From NCBI GenBank assembly GCA_050015815.1, contig JBEKAR010000048.1:1-11794 (forward strand): a stretch of 11,794 nucleotides of DNA, given 5' to 3'. Source of the DNA: JAJRAL01 sp050015815. GTDB taxonomy: Archaea; Thermoplasmatota; Thermoplasmata; Methanomassiliicoccales; UBA472. The notes under the pieces were generated by a model. That model did no database searches. It was given only the letters and a program-made list of their open reading frames with translations, and was not told the origin of the DNA. The translations under genes and the position numbers were made by a program. Of the stretch, positions 1 to 4,986 are shown in pieces (within the stretch, counting starts at the first letter, position 1; each line of letters starts with the position of its first letter).

Positions 1-656
1 GTGTCTTCCAGAGACGTTTGGAGGGAATGACGAAGGAAATCCCTAGCACGTTCGGGAAGGACATGTTCAGCACTCCTTGCGCCGAAGAGATGGCAGCGTT
101 TGATCAGTTCGTCAGCTATCTGCAAGACGACAAATTCGATCGGGTCGTGTTCGACACGTCGCCCACTGGGCACACCCTGCGCGAGTTGTCCATGCCATTC
201 GACTGGTCAAGCTACATGGCGGACCAGATAGAGAACCGAAGAGACCTGGCCGCCTCTCTCGGATGGAACGATTCGGGTGAGACTCTCGCCGTCCTGAGGC
301 GCGAGAAGAAAAGATACGATGACGCGATCAACGTCCTTTCGAATGGAGACGCTTCGGCATTCACCCTCGTCCTGCTACCGGAGAAGCTGCCGGTGGAAGA
401 GACGGCCAGGGCGATCAAGGATCTCGCGGTGTTCGGAATCGATGTCCCCTCCTTGATCGTCAATGAGGTGATCTCTCCGGGATCAATCGAGGGAAACTTG
501 TTTCTGACGAAAAGGCGGACTCTTCAGGAGAAGTACCTCACGGAGATGGCGGAGAGGTTCAAGGGGAAGGCCATGGCGCAAGTCCCGCTGCTGGAATCGG
601 ACATCCACGGACTCGAATCGCTGAGACAGGTCGCTTCGCACCTGTACGGAGGATGA
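1..656 (+). CDS. arsA: ArsA/GET3-family ATPase, C-terminal part (5' truncated by window edge)
   Basis: The reading frame is open from the first base, so only the C-terminal ~217 residues are visible; the P-loop (deviant Walker A) must lie upstream. The segment DTSPTGHTLREL, about 50 residues into the visible part, is the switch II/Asp-Thr-Ala-Pro-Thr-Gly-His signature of ArsA/TRC40 ATPases. The rest follows the family's helical and C-terminal beta layout (a VNEV strand, then a region ending in VPLLESDIHGLESL, like the family's 'P....E..G...L' ending). In bacteria ArsA powers arsenite export; in eukaryotes and archaea GET3/TRC40 relatives insert tail-anchored proteins. An ArsD-like gene starts 4 nt downstream, which favours a metalloid or thiol-linked role, but no arsB/acr3 transporter is visible. 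Family assignment is firm; the substrate is not known. Confidence 0.88.
   Translation, partial: VFQRRLEGMTKEIPSTFGKDMFSTPCAEEMAAFDQFVSYLQDDKFDRVVFDTSPTGHTLRELSMPFDWSSYMADQIENRRDLAASLGWNDSGETLAVLRREKKRYDDAINVLSNGDASAFTLVLLPEKLPVEETARAIKDLAVFGIDVPSLIVNEVISPGSIEGNLFLTKRRTLQEKYLTEMAERFKGKAMAQVPLLESDIHGLESLRQVASHLYGG
648..653 (+). promoter_or_regulatory. Shine-Dalgarno site of the ArsD-like gene
   Basis: GGAGGA lies 7 nt before the ATG at 661 and is embedded in the last codons of the ArsA-like gene. The longer stretch GGAGGATGATC closely resembles the full anti-SD complement GGAGGTGATC. It fixes the ATG at 661 as the start and shows that the two genes are co-transcribed. Confidence 0.75.
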
Positions 657-660
657 TCGA

Positions 661-978
661 ATGAGGATCTCCATTCTCTCTATCTCATGCTGCAATCCGG
701 CCATGGCCTCGGAGGATCGAGCATATCAAGCGAAAGTCCAAGAGGCGTTGGCTGAGTCCAGTATCAAGGCGGAGGTATCGATCTTGACGATAAGTGAGGC
801 GATCAACACTCTTGAGGCAGAGAAGGTCGGCGCCTTGATGCCGCTGTGGAAAAGGTATGGTCTGGCGATATTGCCAGCAATGCTAATCGACGATGGATTG
901 GCGCTATATTGTGGAGTCCCGACTAAGGAGAGGATCGTTGAGGCGATTGCTGAATATCGCAAGAAGGGAGAGTCATGA
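661..978 (+). CDS. ArsD-like thioredoxin-fold protein with CC motif
   Basis: A 105-residue protein. A beta strand (residues 3-9) leads into C10-C11-N-P, like the vicinal cysteine pair of the arsenic metallochaperone ArsD. It ends with a thioredoxin-type LP (cis-Pro, about 71-72), strand, and CGVP turn (C84), then a final helix. Its length is close to ArsD (~120 aa), but ArsD's third metal-binding cysteine a few residues after the pair is absent; C84 is the only other cysteine. ArsD hands As(III)/Sb(III) to ArsA, so its position directly after an ArsA-family gene is functionally coherent. It overlaps the next gene by 4 nt (ATGA), so translation is probably coupled. Alternative: a generic small thioredoxin-like thiol relay. 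The fold is likely; arsenite chaperone function is an inference. Confidence 0.68.
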   Translation: MRISILSISCCNPAMASEDRAYQAKVQEALAESSIKAEVSILTISEAINTLEAEKVGALMPLWKRYGLAILPAMLIDDGLALYCGVPTKERIVEAIAEYRKKGES

Positions 979-1562
979 AGAAGTCGCTAGGAGCCACGTC
1001 GCTGCTCTTCCCGACCCCTGCGTTGTTGATCGGGACCTATGACAAGAACGGGAGAGCGAATGCCATGACGGCCGCCTGGGCAGGGATCTCATGCTCGAAC
1101 CCGCCGTGCATCTCGGTGTCGCTTAGGAAGGCGACGTACTCGTACGGGAACATCAAGGAGCATGGGGCCTTCACCGTGAACGTTCCGTCGGAGGACCTGG
1201 TCGAGAAGGTGGACTACTTCGGCCTTATCTCAGGCAGGGACGTGGACAAGTTCGCTGCTACGGGGCTGACGCCGATGCGTTCGGAGCTCGTCGACGCCCC
1301 TTACATCGAGGAATGCCCACTCGTCCTCGAGTGCAAAGTGGTCCAGACCGTAGAGCTTGGGCTGCACACGCAGTTCGTCGGGGAGATCGAGGACGTGAAA
1401 GTCTCGCAAGAGCTTGAGAAGGGTTCGAAGGAAGGTTTGATAGGTCTGGTCAAGCCGCTGATCTACGCACACGACGAGCACAGCTACTGGTCAGTCGGAA
1501 AGAGAGTTGCGAAGGTCGGAGTGTCCATCGCCTCGTCCAGGGCCCAGGTTGCATCTCTTTAG
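975..1562 (+). CDS. Flavin reductase family protein (FMN-binding split barrel)
   Basis: A 195-residue protein with the order typical of the flavin reductase/DIM6-NTAB (flavoredoxin) family. An N-terminal strand (PTPALLIGTYDKNGRANAMT) is followed by the Trp-Ala-Gly-Ile-Ser and Asn-Pro-Pro segment (about 35-45), the SLRKATYSYGNIKEHGAFTVN segment (about 49-69) that contacts flavin in relatives, then V/DYFG and a C-terminal strand ending near YAHDEHSYWSVGK. Members bind FMN and reduce flavin with NAD(P)H or act as flavin-linked electron carriers. The ATG at 975 overlaps the stop of the ArsD-like gene, making this the third gene of the operon. Whether it supplies electrons to metalloid or disulfide reduction together with its neighbours is speculation. 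Family call is strong; the partner is unknown. Confidence 0.9.
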   Translation: MKKSLGATSLLFPTPALLIGTYDKNGRANAMTAAWAGISCSNPPCISVSLRKATYSYGNIKEHGAFTVNVPSEDLVEKVDYFGLISGRDVDKFAATGLTPMRSELVDAPYIEECPLVLECKVVQTVELGLHTQFVGEIEDVKVSQELEKGSKEGLIGLVKPLIYAHDEHSYWSVGKRVAKVGVSIASSRAQVASL

Positions 1563-1598
1563 ACGGGCAGGAAACCGACGGGATAATGGAAGGCCGTC

Positions 1599-1608
1599 GT
1601 TTTCTTTA
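1599..1608 (+). terminator. Oligo-T terminator candidate after the arsA-type operon
   Basis: The tract TTTTCTTT begins 38 nt after the flavin reductase stop on the plus strand, in a gap of only 43 nt before the convergent acetyltransferase gene. Archaeal RNA polymerase commonly terminates at such T-rich tracts without a hairpin. Called from composition and position only. Confidence 0.4.
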
Positions 1609-2217
1609 TCGTTCGCCCTCGTGCACCGAGTTCGATTCGAACCCGCCCATTTTCCGCGAGGACCAGTCTTCTCTAAGCAATCCGAAATAGAACTGGTCGA
1701 TGTATGCTCCGTGGAAGAAGACGCGCTGTCGTAGGACGCCTTCGCGTTTGAAACCCAACCTGAGCAGCAACCTCTGGGACGCAACGTTCACCGCGAGCGG
1801 GTTCGCCTCGACTCGATTCAGGCCAAGGTCCGCGAAGCCAAAGGTCAGTACCGCGGAGAGCGCCTCCGTCATAATCCCCTTATGCCAATGCGAACGATGC
1901 AGCTCATAACCTAATTCCGCGCAATGAAAGCAGGGGTCGAAGTTCCACAGGCAGCAGGAGCCAATCGCGCGGTCGACGTCCAGTTGCGTGATGATCCAGT
2001 AGAGGACCTCGTGCCGCTTCTGGTCGTCCAGCCTGCGATTAAGCCACTCTCTCGTTTCTGTGAGCGTGTTGTGAGGTTCTTGCCCGTAGCAGGCGGTCAC
2101 GTTGGCATCGGACTTGAAGGCGAAGATAGCTTCGGCGTCGTCCGGCCTGATCTGACGGATGCTCAACTGGCCGGTCATTAGTTGCGGCAGATTGGCGAAA
2201 GTCTCGTCAGGTATCAA
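1606..2217 (-). CDS. GNAT family N-acetyltransferase, RimJ/RimL type
   Basis: A 203-residue protein with the layout of RimJ/RimL-type acetyltransferases. It has an N-terminal segment FANLPQLMTGQLSIRQIRP, then DDAEAIFAF (about 26-34) and a central strand ending in WNF. The acetyl-CoA motif lies in helix HRSHWHKGIMTEAL (about 107-120), followed by FGFADLGLNRVEA, NVASQRLLLRLGF (about 144-156) and the terminal FGLLREDW. Such enzymes acetylate protein N-termini or small amines with acetyl-CoA in the cytoplasm. The chosen start is a TTG at 2217, because the residues before the internal Met14 (ATG at 2176-2178) fit the family N-terminus; no clear ribosome site supports either. The gene converges on the preceding operon and has no operon partner. 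Substrate unknown. Confidence 0.88.
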   Translation of the reverse strand: MIPDETFANLPQLMTGQLSIRQIRPDDAEAIFAFKSDANVTACYGQEPHNTLTETREWLNRRLDDQKRHEVLYWIITQLDVDRAIGSCCLWNFDPCFHCAELGYELHRSHWHKGIMTEALSAVLTFGFADLGLNRVEANPLAVNVASQRLLLRLGFKREGVLRQRVFFHGAYIDQFYFGLLREDWSSRKMGGFESNSVHEGER

Positions 2218-2230
2218 AGCGAACCCAAGA

Positions 2231-2246
2231 CACCAAGGGCTTGGTG
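2231..2246. repeat. Perfect inverted repeat upstream of the acetyltransferase
   Basis: CACCAAG and its exact complement CTTGGTG are separated by GG, 14 nt before the TTG start of the acetyltransferase gene. It could be a small RNA hairpin in the leader or a protein-binding dyad. No function can be assigned from one copy. Confidence 0.45.
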
Positions 2247-2474
2247 GCTAGAAAAGGTCGGCCCTGCGTCTGATTCACACAGCGGATCGTTCGAGGTCTC
2301 ATCAAGGGACGGGCCGCCTGGGGTTGCCATAAGTTGTTCTGTATGATCGCTCCGACCCCCCCAATCACGATTCCGCGGTGAGGAGACCCGTCAACACATT
2401 AATGGACATGGGTCAAGAATAATGAGGCTCGATGAGCTACAAGAACCGTCAGTATTATCTTCACGAACATCGGA

Positions 2475-2777
2475 TTGGAGTTGACCACTCTGACTCCGCC
2501 CGAAGAGACCAATCAAGGAGGCCTGGAGACGATCCGGGCACATCGCCGGCACGAGCGCATAGCTCAGTTCATCGAGATGCTGCTCAGCAAATATGGCAAG
2601 ATGACGGCTAGACAGTTAGTGACCGCTTATATCGATGAGAAGTGGCCATTCAAGACAGTGAAGCCCTCTGTGGACGCGAACCAGGTCAGCAAGCTGATAA
2701 GGAAGCGCCAGAACGTTGCCACCGCGCCAAAGGGCAAGGTGTTGACGTACTGGCTCAATGAGAAAGCGTCAGAGTGA
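2475..2777 (+). CDS. Small hypothetical protein, probable winged-helix DNA-binding domain
   Basis: A 100-residue protein that I do not recognise as a named family. After a polar tail of about 25 residues come RHERIAQFIEMLLSKYG (helix), KMTARQLVTAYID (helix), then a helix DANQVSKLIRKRQNV rich in Lys/Arg that looks like a recognition helix. A strand-turn-strand VATAPKGKVLTYWL resembles a wing. This is the order of a compact winged helix, so DNA binding is inferred. There is no upstream ATG or GTG in frame; TTG at 2475 is the furthest start and TTG at 2481 is the alternative. An AT-rich GTATTATC at 2452-2459 could be a TATA box for a near-leaderless transcript. It stands alone beside the tRNA-linked repeat pair and may be cargo of a decayed element. 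Confidence 0.6.
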   Translation: MELTTLTPPEETNQGGLETIRAHRRHERIAQFIEMLLSKYGKMTARQLVTAYIDEKWPFKTVKPSVDANQVSKLIRKRQNVATAPKGKVLTYWLNEKASE

Positions 2778-2937
2778 TATCACTGGACTCTCGATTCCTC
2801 AGCCGAAGCTGGATCACAATCTGGGTACGACTTCGAGCGAATATTAGGGACCAATCTGGCTTGAGCCTTGTTCGTCATTCTCGTTCCTGAAGTCGAGATT
2901 GGCTCTTCTGACCTCCAAGATTCGAAAATGGTAAGTC

Positions 2938-2953
2938 GAGTGGGCTCAGCCGG
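2938..2953 (-). repeat. Copy of the tRNA-Val 3' end (attachment-site-like direct repeat)
   Basis: These 16 nt (plus strand GAGTGGGCTCAGCCGG) are identical to 3070-3085, which is the last 13 nt of tRNA-Val plus 3 nt of downstream flank, in the same orientation and 132 nt away. A 16-nt match within this distance is very unlikely by chance. tRNA 3' ends are the usual attachment sites of archaeal integrases, which leave exactly this kind of partial duplication. The sequence before the match is not tRNA-like, so it is not a second complete gene. Confidence 0.6.
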
Positions 2954-3035
2954 GACCACTCTGCCCTCTAGCCAGATGACGAAACTGGAATTCTATTCCT
3001 TCGGCACGTAACAGGGCCAGCTCTGAAACCCCTTA

Positions 3036-3053
3036 CCCTTTCTTTTTCTAATT
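3036..3053 (+). terminator. T-rich tract, possible rightward terminator
   Basis: The plus strand reads CCCTTTCTTTTTCTAATT here. It could terminate transcription coming from the small winged-helix gene, whose stop is about 260 nt upstream, before it runs antisense into the tRNA. Based on composition only. Confidence 0.33.
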
Positions 3054-3072
3054 GTCTGGATGAGAGGGTGAG

Positions 3073-3145
3073 TGGGCTCAGCCGGATTCGAACCGGCGAC
3101 CTTCTGCGTGTGAGGCAAACGTCATAACCGCTAGACCATGAGCCC
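3073..3145 (-). tRNA. tRNA-Val (anticodon CAC)
   Basis: The minus strand folds as a complete 73-nt tRNA with no intron. Acceptor GGGCTCA pairs with TGAGCCC, with discriminator A. A D-arm contains GGTCTAGCGGTTATGAC. The anticodon stem TTTGC/GCAGA (one G-T pair) has loop CTCACAC, giving anticodon CAC, which reads the valine codon GUG. The T-arm is GCCGG-TTCGAAT-CCGGC. CCA is not encoded (CTC follows), so it is added after transcription. Its 3' end is duplicated at 2938-2953. Confidence 0.96.
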
Positions 3146-3156
3146 GATGGCAGCGA

Positions 3157-3163
3157 CAAAAAC
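3157..3163 (-). terminator. T5 tract, possible terminator of the ATPase/toroid operon
   Basis: On the minus strand TTTTT (3158-3162) lies about 40 nt past the stop of the toroid gene. It also sits between the tRNA TATA box and the tRNA itself, so it may separate the protein operon from the tRNA. Weak evidence. Confidence 0.3.
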
Positions 3164-3171
3164 GAACCTCG

Positions 3172-3182
3172 GATATTAAGTC
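3172..3182 (-). promoter_or_regulatory. TATA box of the tRNA-Val gene
   Basis: The minus strand reads CTTAATATCC, centred about 30 nt upstream of the mature tRNA 5' end. That is the expected place for an archaeal TATA box with a short 5' leader. Confidence 0.62.
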
Positions 3183-3201
3183 TTGATGGTCGTGTGCCGT
3201 T

Positions 3202-4203
3202 TCAGCCCAGGGCCTTGAACACGCGACTCGAGGCCAGTGAGATCCAGTCATCGATGTCTGGCTCTCTAGCGTACGCGAGCAGCCTCAAATTGAAGCGGCC
3301 AGAAGGCTTCTGCTTCGACCTCAGCCAATCGAGGCCCTTCATCACGTTCGCATTGGATCGCCCGATGTCTAGTTTGGAGACCGTGTCGAGCGAAGAAAGG
3401 ACGTCCGTCCAACAGAACGGATACGAAACCGATTCCCAGTACGAAGGCGCCCGCCGGTCCGCATACACGTCCGCCTTGAAGAATCGGCTCACCAGCAGAT
3501 TCCCGGCCTTTCTAATGTTCTCGTCATTGCGCCGTGTGGGGTGCGCGGCGAAGGCGCGTAATACCATGCCCGTGACGAGATGCGAGAACCGCTTTTTCTT
3601 ATCCGGTGGGATCGGAGCATCGACCTTCAGAGAGTCGTAGAAGCTCATGCCGACGGTGCGAAACGGGATTGCCCAACCTCCATCTTCCTGCCTTGTGCTC
3701 AACAGCCAGTCGAGTGCCCCCTCAATTCTCCGGTCGCCAGCGAATCCCGCCTTGATCGCTATCTCAATCATACATGCGGTGTAATTCGGGCTGTACTGCG
3801 GTCCATAGATGCCACGGATGTCGCCTTCTTCGCTTTGTGATGTGAAGATCGAATCGACCGCCCTCTCGACCGCTGGATGCCTCCTGTCGAAGGCATACTT
3901 CTCTACGAGGTCTCCGAGCGTTCGGTACGTCTGGAGTGTGTCGTAGGCCCGCTGCAGAGCCTTCTGGGAAGGATACTTCCACGAGCCATCGGAGCGTTGC
4001 TTCTCCACGAGCCTCCTCGCGGCAATCAGTCCCCAGAGAGTGCGTTCATCTCCGTCACTTTCGCATAGAAGGTCACGCCTAGCGAGGAACCTGATTGCCT
4101 CGCTCCTAGATGCCATAAGCAGCGGGACGGGATCGACCTTGAGCTCTGAACGCCATTCCTCGCTCACGAAGGAAGATACTCGAATTAGGGCTAAAACGCT
4201 CAC
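3202..4203 (-). CDS. Squalene-cyclase/prenyltransferase-like alpha/alpha-toroid protein
   Basis: A 333-residue soluble protein made of paired helices with degenerate QW-type repeats: KQRSDGSW (about 68-75), a weaker SQSEEGD (about 122-128), RQEDGGWAIPF (about 171-181) and KQKPSGRF (about 297-304). These mark the terpenoid cyclase/protein prenyltransferase alpha-alpha toroid fold. The N-terminal VDPVPLLM...AIRFLARRDLL pattern matches a widespread uncharacterised subgroup that begins this way, which supports the long start. No catalytic DxDD of class II cyclases is found at the right place; DIDD at 316-319 is at the extreme C-terminus. The GTG start overlaps the stop of the upstream RAD55-like ATPase by 4 nt (GTGA), so the two are made together. 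A catalytic or scaffold role is unknown; there is no signal peptide. Confidence 0.72.
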   Translation of the reverse strand: MSVLALIRVSSFVSEEWRSELKVDPVPLLMASRSEAIRFLARRDLLCESDGDERTLWGLIAARRLVEKQRSDGSWKYPSQKALQRAYDTLQTYRTLGDLVEKYAFDRRHPAVERAVDSIFTSQSEEGDIRGIYGPQYSPNYTACMIEIAIKAGFAGDRRIEGALDWLLSTRQEDGGWAIPFRTVGMSFYDSLKVDAPIPPDKKKRFSHLVTGMVLRAFAAHPTRRNDENIRKAGNLLVSRFFKADVYADRRAPSYWESVSYPFCWTDVLSSLDTVSKLDIGRSNANVMKGLDWLRSKQKPSGRFNLRLLAYAREPDIDDWISLASSRVFKALG

Positions 4204-4913
4204 TCCGTGATTACCTGAGTCGCTCTGAACACTCCCTCGTTGAAGAGCAGCGAGAAATAGCCGGTCTTGTGGTTCGTCGAGCGCATCTTGACCGCCCTGA
4301 TCCGCCTTTGGATGTCAGTCTCCCCGAGCTCGTGAAGCTTGAGTGATATCACGGCGTCCGCCAGGTAGCCCTCGTCGTACTTGTTCTCGAACATCTGGTC
4401 CGGCGATGTCTCGGAGATGAGGAAGGTCGTGATGCCAAGGTTCCTCAGCCACTCGAAGAGGAAGAACAGCTCCGTGCGCCGGTTCTCGCCTATCTGCGCC
4501 GCCATCTCGAGCACGTCGAGCGAGTCGACCACGATCATCTCATAGTTCAAGGAGTGCTTCAGGCTCTCCGCGTACATCTTGAAGACCTGGAGCCAAGTGC
4601 CCTTCGCTGACAGCTGCGTCAGCGACTTGCGGATCAGCCCGAGGTCGAGGATGTGCACGAACTCCTTCGCCTCCTCCTTGTCCATGTTCATGGCGTGCAT
4701 CTGCTGGAGTAGGTTCTCGCGCGACTGTTCGAGCGTCATGTAGACGCTCTTCGTCTTGTTGACGAGAGCGTTCTGGTAGAGGATGCTGTAGCAGACCGAG
4801 GACTTCATTGTGCCCGGCGTGCCAGTGATGAGCACTACGTGCCCCTTCGGTATCCCGCCCTGCATGGACTCGTCGAAATTCTGGATATACGTGCGCACTC
4901 GCTCGATCGGCAG
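4200..4913 (-). CDS. RAD55/KaiC-like ATPase (third of three paralogues)
   Basis: A RecA-fold ATPase of the archaeal RAD55/KaiC-like group. With the GTG at 4898 as residue 1, a GGIPKGH lead-in (14-20) precedes Walker A GTPGTMKSS (26-34). Then come the strand end TLEQSR with a single candidate catalytic Glu (E57), Walker B MIVVDSLD (D125), and the C-terminal GYLADAVISL and RRIRAVKMRSTNH blocks usual in RAD55 proteins. The P-loop has Met where GKS/T normally has Gly. It aligns without gaps over most of its length to the first paralogue (start 7192), about half identical by eye. The start is uncertain: GGAGG at 4922-4926 lies 8 nt before an in-frame CTG (4911-4913), used here, but 23 nt before the GTG (4896-4898), which gives 232 residues. 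It overlaps the toroid gene by 4 nt. Partners and target unknown. Confidence 0.85.
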   Translation of the reverse strand: MPIERVRTYIQNFDESMQGGIPKGHVVLITGTPGTMKSSVCYSILYQNALVNKTKSVYMTLEQSRENLLQQMHAMNMDKEEAKEFVHILDLGLIRKSLTQLSAKGTWLQVFKMYAESLKHSLNYEMIVVDSLDVLEMAAQIGENRRTELFFLFEWLRNLGITTFLISETSPDQMFENKYDEGYLADAVISLKLHELGETDIQRRIRAVKMRSTNHKTGYFSLLFNEGVFRATQVITE

Positions 4914-4921
4914 AACCCTCT

Positions 4922-4926
4922 CCTCC
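4922..4926 (-). promoter_or_regulatory. Ribosome binding site suggesting a CTG start
   Basis: The minus strand reads GGGAGGAGAGGG here. GGAGG is spaced 8 nt from an in-frame CTG at 4913 and 23 nt from the GTG at 4898. The normal spacing favours the CTG, which would add five residues (MPIER in place of nothing) that line up with SSDQR of the paralogue. Confidence 0.5.
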
Positions 4927-4949
4927 CGAGGTTTTGCATTATGAGTTTG

Positions 4950-4961
4950 GATAATAATAGC
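4950..4961 (-). promoter_or_regulatory. Internal promoter (TATA box) candidate
   Basis: In the 73-nt gap between two ATPase genes the minus strand reads GCTATTATTATCC. A start about 25 nt downstream would fall just before the GGGAGGAG ribosome site. It would allow the last ATPase and the toroid gene to be transcribed apart from the two upstream ATPases. Confidence 0.45.
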
Positions 4962-4986
4962 CTTATCGCCTGGTCGGCGGTTCGCG

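Larger units (their letters stand above)
2778..3072. other. Gene-poor stretch next to tRNA-Val
   Basis: About 295 nt without a convincing coding region on either strand. It holds a 16-nt copy of the tRNA-Val 3' end (2938-2953) and a T-rich tract (about 3039-3049). I see no integrase or structural-RNA signature in it. Confidence 0.6.

Noticed and set aside
1620..1650. T-arm-like sequence (GTTCGATTCGAAC)
   Set aside because: It lies within the acetyltransferase coding end and no acceptor, D or anticodon arms can be built around it.
1924..2181. Plus-strand 85-codon frame antisense to the acetyltransferase
   Set aside because: The minus-strand GNAT frame is clearly coding; this is its shadow.
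2938..3000. Second tRNA gene or tRNA pseudogene upstream of the 16-nt copy
   Set aside because: Beyond the 16-nt match there is no T-loop, anticodon arm or matching acceptor strand.
2968..3159. Minus-strand 63-codon frame
   Set aside because: It runs through the complete tRNA-Val gene and cannot be a normal coding region.
3244..3258. DIDD motif of the toroid protein as a class II terpene cyclase DxDD
   Set aside because: It is within 20 residues of the C-terminus, not in the central helix where the catalytic motif sits, and the surrounding sequence is a surface-like family ending.
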